Below are positions 1-6,700 of a stretch of 7,590 nt of DNA, one piece after another. Position 1 is the stretch's first letter. Every line of letters starts with the position of its first letter. The DNA comes from an uncultured Caryophanales bacterium. Lineage in GTDB: Bacteria; Bacillota_I; Bacilli_A; RF39; UBA660. The position numbers and the translations under genes are program-made. The DNA lies in assembly GCA_946535455.1 (NCBI GenBank), contig CAMNDO010000024.1:1-7590 (forward strand), read 5' to 3'. The notes under the pieces were generated by a model, which searched no databases, was not told where the DNA came from, and saw only the letters and a program-made list of their open reading frames with translations.

Positions 1-4
1 ATTC

Positions 5-33
5 ATTATAACGTAAAAGAGTAAAAAATACAA
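5..33 (-). promoter_or_regulatory. Probable sigma-A promoter of the next gene beyond the left edge
   Basis: On the minus strand a perfect TATAAT (10-5) lies 17 bases after TTGTAT (33-28), a four-of-six -35 match. The -35 box sits inside the descending arm of the preceding terminator, so terminator and promoter share DNA. The gene it would drive is outside the window. Confidence 0.55.
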
Positions 34-50
34 CAAACTGTTGTATTTTT
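23..50 (-). terminator. Intrinsic terminator of the obg-kinase operon
   Basis: A perfect 12-base inverted repeat (24-35 with 39-50, three-base loop) with a TACAACA/TGTTGTA core is flanked by A and T runs. Read on the minus strand, the stem ends in six T (28-23). It lies 18 bases after the kinase stop codon. The symmetry means it could also work for a plus-strand transcript arriving from the left. Confidence 0.75.
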
Positions 51-68
51 AAAAGGTTCTTTACAGGT

Positions 69-632
69 TTATGATTTTGCATATACCTTTGGTTTTTCTT
101 GGAATTCAAAAGTAAATTCTTCCTTATTTGGTTTTTCAATAATCACTTCTTCTTCTACTAAATTCAAGAAACTAGGATAAAAGCTTCCCATAGGAGAAAA
201 ATAAGATTCTCTTTCTAATAATATTTGTGAAGTACGAAGAGAAGATTCTTCTTTTTTTGCTTCTTGTATCATCTTTTTATGTAAATTCATAGTAGGATTC
301 ATTTTAATTAATGTAATTCCATCTTGATAGTTAGCATAATTACGAATACTATTTAAAAATGTAACAAGAGAATGTTCTTGATGATTTAACATATCGATAA
401 TAATAACAGGTTCTCCTTCTTCTTCTAATGCCTCTTTAATTTTTTGTAAAAAGAAGAATCGAAACTTCGTATAAATTTCTCCCTTCGTTGGATGTTGAAT
501 CATCTCTTCAATAATATCTTCTCTAGAAATCATAACTGAATTGGGACAACTCTTTTGTACTTTTTTTGCTAATGTACTTTTTCCTGTTGCGGTTGGTCCT
601 ACAATAACCACCATCTTATTTTTTAATACCAT
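69..632 (-). CDS. P-loop kinase, AAA_33 / polynucleotide-kinase-like, substrate unknown
   Basis: This is a 187-residue soluble P-loop phosphotransferase. It shows Walker A GPTATGKST (residues 12-20), the kinase motif ISREDI (35-40), where polynucleotide-kinase-like proteins carry a substrate-binding Asp, and a Walker B-type strand PVIIIDMLN (75-83) matching the family 'vivDatn' pattern. A basic LID-like stretch SLRTSQILLERE (131-142) probably contacts ATP phosphates. The C-terminal 25 residues are acidic and Phe-rich. A GTG at 638 would add two residues but lies only two bases after AGGAG (645-641); the ATG at 632 has eight-base spacing and is preferred. It follows obg by 11 bases and is probably translated from the same mRNA. 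The Walker A resembles MiaA, but the protein is far shorter and lacks the MiaA DSxQ motif. The substrate could be RNA, a nucleotide or a small molecule. Confidence 0.8.
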   Translation of the reverse strand: MVLKNKMVVIVGPTATGKSTLAKKVQKSCPNSVMISREDIIEEMIQHPTKGEIYTKFRFFFLQKIKEALEEEGEPVIIIDMLNHQEHSLVTFLNSIRNYANYQDGITLIKMNPTMNLHKKMIQEAKKEESSLRTSQILLERESYFSPMGSFYPSFLNLVEEEVIIEKPNKEEFTFEFQEKPKVYAKS

Positions 633-643
633 ATGCACTACTC

Positions 644-1918
644 CTAATCTTTAAAATCAAAATAAAAATCTAATATACGCACTTGATCCCCTTCTTTGGC
701 ACCCATTTCCATTAATTTATCATCAATTCCCATTCTTTTTAATTTTTTGGCAAATCGATAACTTGCTCCTTCATTCGAAAACTTCGTCATTTTTAATAAT
801 CGTTCTACTTCTTTTCCAGATACGACATATAATCCATCACTTTCTTTGGTAATCGTAAATGGTTGTTCTTTCTTGAACTTATATAGAACATGACTTTCGA
901 TTTTATCCTCTTCATATAATGGTTGCTGCTCAATGGTTTTTAAAATATCTGCTAGATAATCGACTACTCGTTGTAATCCTTGATTCGTCGCAGCAGAAAC
1001 TTCAAAAATTTCACAATCGACTTTCTTTTTAAACTCTTCTAAATTTTCTTTCGCATTTTCTAAATCCATTTTATTCGCAATCACAATCATTGGTTTTTTT
1101 AATAATTTTGGATTGAATTCTTCCAATTCTTTATTGATTAATACATAATCTTCATACGGATCTCTCATTTCACTTCCTGACATATCAACAACATGTGCAA
1201 GGACTCTTGTTCTTTCAATATGTTTTAAGAATTTATCTCCTAGACCCTCTCCTTGTGATGCTCCTTCAATTAATCCTGGAAGGTCAGCCATGACAAAACT
1301 ATCCCCATTGGTAGATTTTACTACACCTAAATTAGGGTTTAGTGTTGTGAAGTGATAGGCTGCGATTTTTGGTTTTGATGCGGAAACACAAGAAATAATC
1401 GTACTTTTTCCTACACTTGGTAATCCCACAAGACCAACATCGGCAAGTAATTTTACTTCTACTTTTAAGTTTTTTTCTTCTCCTTCTTCTCCTTTTTCAG
1501 AGTATTCAGGAGCCGTATTGGTTTGTGTTTTAAAAGCGGTATTTCCTCTTCCACCACGTCCACCTTTTGCGATTAAGGCTTCATCTTCTTTATGTGACAA
1601 ATCAGCTAAAACGAGTCCTGTATCTAAGTCTGTCACAACTGTTCCTAATGGTACTTTTACAATCATAGGGTCAGCACCTTTTCCATGTTGATTCTTTCCT
1701 CTTCCATTTTCTCCGTTTTTTCCCTTGATTTGTTTTTGGTAACGAAGATCTAATAAAGTATGAAGACCTTCATCTACTTTAAAAATAATATCGGCACCAT
1801 GTCCGCCATTTCCACCATAAGGTCCACCCATAGAAATGTATTTTTCTCTACGAAAGGCAGTACATCCATCTCCACCTTTACCTGCTTCTACTTTAATTTC
1901 GACTTCATCTACAAACAT
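644..1918 (-). CDS. obgE: GTPase Obg (CgtA), 50S ribosome assembly
   Basis: Obg is an essential GTPase that binds the maturing 50S subunit and links ribosome assembly with growth and stringent control. The 424-residue product is full length with all three domains. They are the glycine-rich Obg fold at about 1-158 (KGGDGCTAFRREKY, GGPYGGNGGHG, KGGRGGRGN); the G domain at about 159-325, with P-loop GLPSVGKS (165-172), switch I FTTLNPNLG (190-198), DLPGL (212-216), NKMD (282-285) and SAA (308-310); and the C-terminal OCT domain at about 341-421. All nucleotide-binding residues are intact. The ATG at 1918 follows AGGAGGG closely. The order rpmA-obg is the Firmicute arrangement but without spo0B between them. 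The TAG stop overlaps the ribosome binding site of the downstream kinase gene, so the two are co-transcribed. Confidence 0.98.
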   Translation of the reverse strand: MFVDEVEIKVEAGKGGDGCTAFRREKYISMGGPYGGNGGHGADIIFKVDEGLHTLLDLRYQKQIKGKNGENGRGKNQHGKGADPMIVKVPLGTVVTDLDTGLVLADLSHKEDEALIAKGGRGGRGNTAFKTQTNTAPEYSEKGEEGEEKNLKVEVKLLADVGLVGLPSVGKSTIISCVSASKPKIAAYHFTTLNPNLGVVKSTNGDSFVMADLPGLIEGASQGEGLGDKFLKHIERTRVLAHVVDMSGSEMRDPYEDYVLINKELEEFNPKLLKKPMIVIANKMDLENAKENLEEFKKKVDCEIFEVSAATNQGLQRVVDYLADILKTIEQQPLYEEDKIESHVLYKFKKEQPFTITKESDGLYVVSGKEVERLLKMTKFSNEGASYRFAKKLKRMGIDDKLMEMGAKEGDQVRILDFYFDFKD

Positions 1919-1936
1919 GGTATCCCTCCTATCATT

Positions 1937-1965
1937 ATTGTATCAAATCTTTTTCTTTTTTTCAC
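1937..1965 (-). promoter_or_regulatory. Probable extended -10 promoter of obg
   Basis: On the minus strand TACAAT (1942-1937) is preceded by TG at the extended -10 position (TGATACAAT), and a weak -35 GTGAAA (1965-1960, four of six) lies 17 bases upstream. The strong terminator just before it means obg needs its own promoter. The predicted start near 1930 leaves only about 12 bases before the ATG, with the AGGAGGG ribosome binding site at the very 5' end. This is tight, so the call is tentative. Confidence 0.45.
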
Positions 1966-1966
1966 T

Positions 1967-1990
1967 AAAAAAGAGTCCAAATGGACTCTA
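1967..1990 (-). terminator. Strong intrinsic terminator of the rplU-prp-rpmA operon
   Basis: On the minus strand AGAGTCCA (1989-1982) pairs perfectly with TGGACTCT (1979-1972) across a two-base loop, followed by a T run to 1967. The stem starts one base after the rpmA TAA stop codon. Eight pairs, four of them G-C, and an immediate T tract make this the best terminator in the window. It separates ribosomal-protein transcription from obg. Confidence 0.9.
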
Positions 1991-2281
1991 TTATTCTCCT
2001 ACTGGATATACACAAGCTTGTTTCTTATCTCTTCCAAGACGTTCAAATTTTACAATTCCTGAAACAGTAGAATAAATCGTATCATCGTTTCCACGACGAG
2101 TATTTGTTCCAGGGAAAATTTTTGTTCCTCTTTGACGATATATAATAGAACCAGCTGTGATATATTCTCCATCAGCTGCTTTCGCTCCTAATCTACGACC
2201 AGCAGAATCACGACCATTAGATGTTGATCCTTGCCCTTTATGGTGAGCAAATAATTGAATATCTAACTTTAAAAATTTCAT
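1991..2281 (-). CDS. rpmA: 50S ribosomal protein L27, with Prp-cleavable N-terminal extension
   Basis: L27 lies near the peptidyl-transferase centre of the 50S subunit, its N-terminal tail reaching towards the tRNA CCA ends. The 96-residue precursor begins [11 protein letters not shown], the Firmicute extension cut by Prp after Phe11. The mature chain of 85 residues begins AHHKGQGST, closely matching the usual mature L27 start. Conserved segments are [11 protein letters not shown] (22-32), [12 protein letters not shown] (43-54), PGTN and GNDDTIYS (64-71). The residue before the cleavage phenylalanine is Leu rather than the common Phe (IQLFA instead of LQFFA). The ATG at 2281 lies six bases after AGGAGG (2293-2288), which is located inside prp. 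It is the last gene of its operon. Confidence 0.98.
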   Translation of the reverse strand: MKFLKLDIQLFAHHKGQGSTSNGRDSAGRRLGAKAADGEYITAGSIIYRQRGTKIFPGTNTRRGNDDTIYSTVSGIVKFERLGRDKKQACVYPVGE

Positions 2282-2595
2282 AATTCTCCTCCTATCTTAA
2301 CTTCTATATTTTCTGGATAATTGTTTTCTAATTCTTTTAAAAGACTAACCATATTATGGATTAGAATTTGAGTGGTTTCCTCTTCTTTGATATTCTCAAT
2401 CGTTAACCCTTTCTTTCCAACCATATAACTTAGACTTCCTTGTTGTAATGCCAAAATTCCATTAATTGTGGTTGTCACAATACTACTACAAGCACTACAT
2501 ACAATATCTTTTCCATAGTCATCGTACATCGCATGACCTAGGACTTTAATCTTTTTATATTTTCTTTTTTCTTTTTCAATTTGAACTTTAATCAT
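2278..2595 (-). CDS. prp: Ribosomal-processing cysteine protease Prp (YsxB)
   Basis: Prp is the essential cysteine protease of Firmicutes and relatives that cuts the N-terminal extension from ribosomal protein L27. The 105-residue sequence carries the catalytic pair in family context: His21 in GHAMY and Cys33 in [11 protein letters not shown], with Asp30 also conserved. The C-terminal half contains the helix and strand with [15 protein letters not shown]. The gene sits between rplU and rpmA, its universal place in this group, next to its own substrate. There is no clear AGGAGG before the ATG. The start follows the rplU stop in TAATGTATG, so expression probably depends on terminating ribosomes reinitiating, which would keep the protease below its substrate in amount. 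Its TGA stop overlaps the rpmA start (ATGA), and its last codons, GGA GGA GAA (Gly-Gly-Glu), supply the rpmA ribosome binding site. Confidence 0.95.
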   Translation of the reverse strand: MIKVQIEKEKRKYKKIKVLGHAMYDDYGKDIVCSACSSIVTTTINGILALQQGSLSYMVGKKGLTIENIKEEETTQILIHNMVSLLKELENNYPENIEVKIGGEL

Positions 2596-2598
2596 ACA

Positions 2599-2901
2599 TT
2601 ACCCATTGATCTTTGTAATTTTGATTTTTGTGTAAGGTTGTCTATGTCCTTGTGTCTTACGGTTAGATCTATCTTTGCTTTTATATTTGAAAACTTTAAT
2701 TTTCTTTGCTTTTCCGTTCTTTAGAACAACTCCATCTACAGTAACATTTGTAAGATAAGGATTCCCTACTTTAGAGTCTAACATTAATACTTGATCAAAA
2801 GTAACAGTATCTCCTTCTTCACAGTTTAGTTTTTCTACGAAGATTTCTGCACCTTCTGTCACATAATACTGTTTTCCTCCAGCTTTAATCACTGCGTTCA
2901 T
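2599..2901 (-). CDS. rplU: 50S ribosomal protein L21
   Basis: L21 is a structural protein of the large ribosomal subunit that binds 23S rRNA. The 100-residue product has the usual family length (about 100-105). Hallmarks are the [10 protein letters not shown] opening at residues 5-14, the acidic [13 protein letters not shown] segment, the DSKVGNPYL region, a basic [20 protein letters not shown] rRNA-binding tract at about 70-89 with its conserved GHRQPYT motif, and the KIKITKI C-terminal strand. The ATG at 2901 follows a near-perfect AAAGGAGGTT ribosome binding site (2916-2907). It is the first gene of the operon, behind a consensus promoter and the L21 leader. The prp start codon lies three bases after its stop codon, so translation is probably coupled. 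Confidence 0.98.
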   Translation of the reverse strand: MNAVIKAGGKQYYVTEGAEIFVEKLNCEEGDTVTFDQVLMLDSKVGNPYLTNVTVDGVVLKNGKAKKIKVFKYKSKDRSNRKTQGHRQPYTKIKITKING

Positions 2902-2996
2902 TTCATAACCTCCTTTATGTACTTAAGACTCGCTTTTAAGGTACATTTTCATGTTTTTACCTTTTCAATGCGGTTTGAGCATGAGGCGTCAAACAT
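2902..2996 (-). ncRNA. L21 leader, structured 5' UTR of the rplU operon
   Basis: About 95 bases separate the predicted start from rplU. The position, upstream of rplU-prp-rpmA in a low-GC Gram-positive, and sequence blocks such as GACGCCTCATG, AAACCGCATTG and AAGCGAGTC fit the Firmicute L21 leader family, a cis-regulatory ribosomal-protein leader. Possible pairings on the minus strand are: GTTTGA/TCAAAC (2994-2989 with 2978-2973); AAGGTA/TACCTT (2963-2958 with 2943-2938), enclosing a small CAT-GAAA-ATG hairpin; and an alternative hairpin TAC(C)TTAA/TTAAGTA (2943-2936 with 2926-2920) close to the AGGAGG (2914-2909). The last two cannot form together. The family match is from memory of its sequence, not from a covariance search. 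Confidence 0.78.
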
Positions 2997-3000
2997 ATAG

Positions 3001-3029
3001 ATTATAGCATAAAGGCTATATACTGTCAA
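3001..3029 (-). promoter_or_regulatory. Perfect-consensus sigma-A promoter of rplU-prp-rpmA
   Basis: On the minus strand TTGACA (3029-3024) and TATAAT (3006-3001) are both exact consensus hexamers with the optimal 17-base spacer. Transcription would begin near 2994-2996. This is the strongest promoter in the window, as expected for a ribosomal-protein operon. Control is therefore likely to act after initiation, through the leader that follows. Confidence 0.93.
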
Positions 3030-3031
3030 AT

Positions 3032-3057
3032 AAAAAAGAAAAGATTTTCCTCTTTTC
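3032..3057 (-). terminator. Intrinsic terminator after the UPF0145 gene
   Basis: On the minus strand GAAAAGA (3057-3051) pairs with TCTTTTC (3044-3038) across a six-base loop, followed by six T (3037-3032). The stem starts at the base after the TAA stop codon, and the T tract ends only two bases before the -35 box of the rplU promoter. It should insulate the ribosomal-protein operon from upstream transcription. Confidence 0.75.
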
Positions 3058-3372
3058 TTATTTTAATTTTACAGCCGTTCCATATACGATAATTTCAGCT
3101 GCTCCTTGCATCACTGCAGAAGAACCATATCGTACTCCTACCACAGCATCTGCTCCTAGTTTTTCTGCTTCATCTACCATTCTTTTGGTGGCAATTTGTC
3201 TAGCTTCTCGAATCATTTCGGTATATCCTGAAATTTCTCCTCCCACAAGAGTCTTCATTCCTGCCATAAAGTCTCTTCCAATATGTTTGGATTGAACAAT
3301 TTCTCCTTTTACAATTCCCAATGATTCTTGAATGGTTTTTCCTTGAATTTGATCGGTACTAACAATTAACAT
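3058..3372 (-). CDS. UPF0145 / YbjQ family protein (putative heavy-metal-binding domain)
   Basis: This 104-residue protein is a full-length member of the YbjQ family (UPF0145). Family hallmarks are the opening strand with LIVSTDQIQGKTI, the GGEISGYTEMIREAR helix at 44-58, RMVDEAEKLGADAVVGVRY at 64-82, and the closing EIIVYGTAVKL strand at 93-103. The family forms oligomeric ring-like assemblies of swapped subunits. Its 'heavy-metal-binding' label is a database name rather than a proven role, and this copy has no cysteine. The ATG at 3372 follows AGGAGG (3383-3378) with good spacing. Upstream it is tied to a small membrane protein gene; downstream a terminator begins directly after its stop codon. 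Cytoplasmic location is inferred from the lack of signal or membrane segments. Confidence 0.88.
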   Translation of the reverse strand: MLIVSTDQIQGKTIQESLGIVKGEIVQSKHIGRDFMAGMKTLVGGEISGYTEMIREARQIATKRMVDEAEKLGADAVVGVRYGSSAVMQGAAEIIVYGTAVKLK

Positions 3373-3381
3373 AATATCCTC

Positions 3382-3648
3382 CTAATACTTTTTGGCCTTT
3401 TCTATTTCACCTTTTTGAATTTCTTTCACTCTTAATATGGTTGCGATCGTAAGACCTAATGTTGGAATGAAAAAGATACTCATCAAAAACAAATACCCTA
3501 CCCAGTCTATCGCAGTTTCTTTATTCCATAAAAATAGTCTTGTAATGACGACCATTTGGGATATGAGAATCACTCCTATAAAAGCTACGACTATTAGTAG
3601 TTTCCACATACTTCTTGCTTTTTTCGTTTTCTTTGTTTTCTTCTTCAT
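3382..3648 (-). CDS. Small two-helix membrane protein, function unknown (88 aa)
   Basis: I cannot name this gene. It encodes a short protein with a strongly basic N-terminus (MKKKTKKTKKAR), a hydrophobic helix at about residues 16-39, a short WNKETAIDW loop, a second hydrophobic helix at about 49-72 ending in GLTIATIL, and a charged tail ending AKKY. The positive-inside rule predicts both ends in the cytoplasm and a tiny outside loop. A GTG at 3657 would add three residues, but it lies only one base from the AGGA ribosome binding site (3662-3659). The ATG at 3648 has usable spacing and is preferred. Its TAG stop overlaps the ribosome binding site of the UPF0145 gene nine bases downstream, so the two are co-transcribed and probably coupled. 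No enzymatic motif is visible. Small permease-like or holin-like labels would be unsupported. Confidence 0.75.
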   Translation of the reverse strand: MKKKTKKTKKARSMWKLLIVVAFIGVILISQMVVITRLFLWNKETAIDWVGYLFLMSIFFIPTLGLTIATILRVKEIQKGEIEKAKKY

Positions 3649-3668
3649 ACTTTTCACTTCCTACTTTT

Positions 3669-3696
3669 ATTATATAACAAGTTTGTTTCTTTCCAA
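3669..3696 (-). promoter_or_regulatory. Probable sigma-A promoter of the small membrane protein / UPF0145 unit
   Basis: On the minus strand a perfect TATAAT (3674-3669) lies 16 bases after TTGGAA (3696-3691), a four-of-six match to the -35 consensus. Transcription would start about 10-15 bases before the coding start, just after the end of the large gene. The -35 box lies next to the T-rich arm of the preceding hairpin, so terminator and promoter are packed together. Confidence 0.6.
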
Positions 3697-3728
3697 AGAA
3701 AAAAAGATATTACTTTATCTTTTTTTCT
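3697..3728 (-). terminator. Probable terminator overlapping the 3' end of the 1170-aa gene
   Basis: A perfect 13-base inverted repeat (3697-3709 with 3716-3728, six-base loop) spans the stop codon of the large gene. Seven T lie in the descending arm on the minus strand (3705-3699). The arms are almost entirely A/T with a GATA/TATC core, so the hairpin is weaker than the others here. Its position just ahead of the next promoter supports a terminator, but read-through into the following two genes is plausible. Confidence 0.45.
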
Positions 3729-6700
3729 TACCATTTTCTTCTTTTTCTTTCATATAATTGTCTATCATATCTGAAACATCTTTACTGGTGATACTTTTCT
3801 TCTGCTTTTCTTCCATTTGTACAGCAGTTTCAATCGCAAAGGAAGTAGCTGTTGCCGAACAAATAATAGTCGATAACATTTCTTTTGGCAATTGAGAAAG
3901 TGCTTCTTGATATTCTGTAGATAATGTATCATCTACCATAGCATTTGGATGAGCAACAATATATTCCATTGCTTCTTCTAATGCAGATAAATCAAATTCA
4001 GAGTGCATTGCAGCATAAGGTTTCATTTGCTTCATGGATTCATTACTTACTTCTACTAAAGCACTTTGAGAAGATCTTGCTACATTCGACAATCCTTCTA
4101 TCGCTTCTTCTTTCGATATTTGACGTGAAATGTATTCAGACATGATACTTTCTATTGATCGATTCACTTCTTCTTGAAAACTATTATAGAACGTTTCTTC
4201 TTCATCGTCTAAAATACGATAACTATCTTGAAATGGCCAATAATCTAGTCCAAAATCCTTCAAAGAATCTTGATCAAGATTTTGAATTCCTTCTTTCACT
4301 TGCAAGCTCATTTGATGAGAAGATACCACTATTTCTTGAAAATACTCTTCTACAAATGAATCTTCTTGATAATCCAATTGTTTGGCTATTTGACTACACT
4401 GTAATTCTTCAAATTTTGGAACTGGTCGATTTAGATATGGTAATTTTAAAATATCTTTTTCTAAATCAAAACCATCTATACATAATTTTTTTGCTTCCAT
4501 TTGATTTTCTTCCATCGATTGAAGAATTCCCATAACTTTTTGTTTTAATCGTTTTTGTTCTGTCTGAAAACGATTATCTTTCGTCTCTAATGCCTCTATT
4601 TCTTTTAATGTTACGTATAATACCGTATAACTATTTTCTATTTTCTCATTGAAATCTAATAATTTTGATTTAGCATGTTTTTCTAATCTTTCTATTACTA
4701 ATTCATTCATATACTTTTGTGATGTCTGATCAAAAGAATGATTGGCATAATCTTGTAATAATACATTACATTCTTCTTCTGTTAACTCGTGATTTAATCT
4801 TCTATTAAACTCTTTCATCGCTTCTTTTCCACGTTTTCCTAATATGAGTTTGGAAACTAATTTATTTAAGAATGTAATTCCTGCTTTTATGATTCCAGGA
4901 ATCGTATGAATGATATTATATGAATGATTTCCTTCTTGTAATTCTTCTTTAAACTTTTTAGTTACTTGAATATTACTTGCGACATAGAATTGTGCATCAT
5001 CTTCTTGTATCATCAAATCTTTGGTTAAGCGTTCTAATATTTCACGAGATTCCATTGATGCTTCTTGTCTTGTTTCTTTCTTTCTAGTCTTGATGGGAAC
5101 ATAGTTTAACACAATTTTTGGAGTAGTAGATTTATCAGCTACTTTTCCAATTCTTTCTTCCATCGCTAGTGAAATCGGATAACACTTTTGTTTTCCTATC
5201 ATAATAGGAGTACCCGATTGTTCAATCTTAAATTTTCTTAATACGGAATCTGTTACATATGCTTGATTTTCATGATTTAAATCTTGATATAGTGTGACAA
5301 CAATCGCAGTCACTGGAATTTTTTTCGAAGGTTTTTCTTCTACTTTTTCTTTGTGATAACTACGAACTTCCACTTCATAAGGAGAATAACTGTTTCCTGC
5401 ATTTCCTCTAATGTAGTCAGCATCGTCTAATGCAAGTGGATAGTATTCTACTCCTTCTACAGAAATTGGATTTCCTACTGGTTCTAATGAAAAACGTCTT
5501 AATACTGGTTGTTTTGCATAATATACATCATTTTCTTCTTCATAATAGAAAACCATTTTATCAGCAGCGCTATTATTTTTTACGATTGGTTCCTCTATCG
5601 GTTTCACATCTTCTTGTGGTTCTTCTTTTGACTGAGAATCTTGTTTGATGAACTCTTTCTCTTCTACAAAGTAAGGAGAATAACTATTATGTGCAGCAGA
5701 TAGAATAAATTCGTAATCTTCTTTTTGAATAGCATATAATTTTCCTTCTTGATTCTCAATTGGATTTGTTTCATCAATATGGAAACGATCTAATACACTT
5801 TTTCTAACGTAGGTATTTCCTTCTTCATCACGGAAAATTGTAATACTATCTACAATCGTACTTTCATCCAATTGACTTTCTAAAACACTTTCCATATCTT
5901 CTGGTGCTTTATGTGGAACATAATCTGGTTCTTTTTTCGATTTCACAATTTTTTCTGGAAGAATAGAAGTACTTCGAATAATTTGATCAATTTCTTCTTC
6001 TGTTAATGTCATAGTCATATATCCATCTGAATGCATAGCATCTTCTGTAAAATGAAGTTTATCTATTACATCAACAACAGATTGTACTTTTTCTTCTCCT
6101 CTAATTCTTATTAAGATTTTTTCTTTTGCTTCTTTTAATTTTTGAACATCTTCTTTTGTCTTTTCTTCTGGTTTTTTCAAAATGACATCTTCCAATGAAG
6201 CATATATATCGGAAACAAAAGGAATCATTTCTTCATCATTAGACATCGCTTTTGTTATTTCATTAAACTCTTTGACAGATAATTGAAATGCTTCTACAAA
6301 AACAATATTTTCTTCTAGTTTTTTTCTTTTTTCTTGTAATTGTACAATACTCTCTTTTTGTTCTTCAATTCTTTGTTTGATCTTTACAGATTCTTGATTA
6401 ATCTCTTCTTCTTGTGCTTTGTATTTTTGTTCAAAGTTCTTTTTTTCTTTTTCTGTCAAAAAATTGGAATTTGATAATTCTTCTTTCTTTTGATCAATCA
6501 TTTTTTCCATTTTTTGATAGCATTCTTCATATTCTTTTACTTGCTCTTTCATGGATTTTTGATAGGAAGCAATCTCTTCTTCTACTTCTTGTAATTCTTT
6601 TTTTAATGACTCACTGATTTCTTCCGAACCGTACACTTCTGTTTCAATCGCATCTACTTTCTCTTCTAATAATTGAATCAATTTTTCTCTATCAGTAGAT

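Noticed and set aside
69..632. MiaA tRNA dimethylallyltransferase, suggested by GPTATGKST
   Set aside because: The protein is 187 residues against about 300, and the MiaA DSxQ motif is absent; the SREDI and IIIDMLN motifs fit polynucleotide-kinase-like proteins better.
69..632. Zeta-type toxin of a toxin-antitoxin pair
   Set aside because: No antitoxin gene is adjacent and the gene is tied to obg instead; only the shared P-loop kinase fold suggests it.
1760..2075. Two plus-strand open frames opposite obg and rpmA
   Set aside because: They lie opposite certain genes, have no ribosome binding site, cross the rpmA terminator and encode Phe/Ser-rich low-complexity sequence, as expected of antisense frames in A+T-rich DNA.
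2278..2280. Mycoplasma-type code with TGA as tryptophan
   Set aside because: TGA ends prp at the expected family length and every tryptophan checked in the window is TGG.
4266..4281. Perfect 16-base palindrome AATCTTGATCAAGATT
   Set aside because: It lies inside the large gene and simply encodes Asn-Leu-Asp-Gln-Asp. One such palindrome in this much A+T-rich sequence is not surprising, and there is no promoter or second copy near it.
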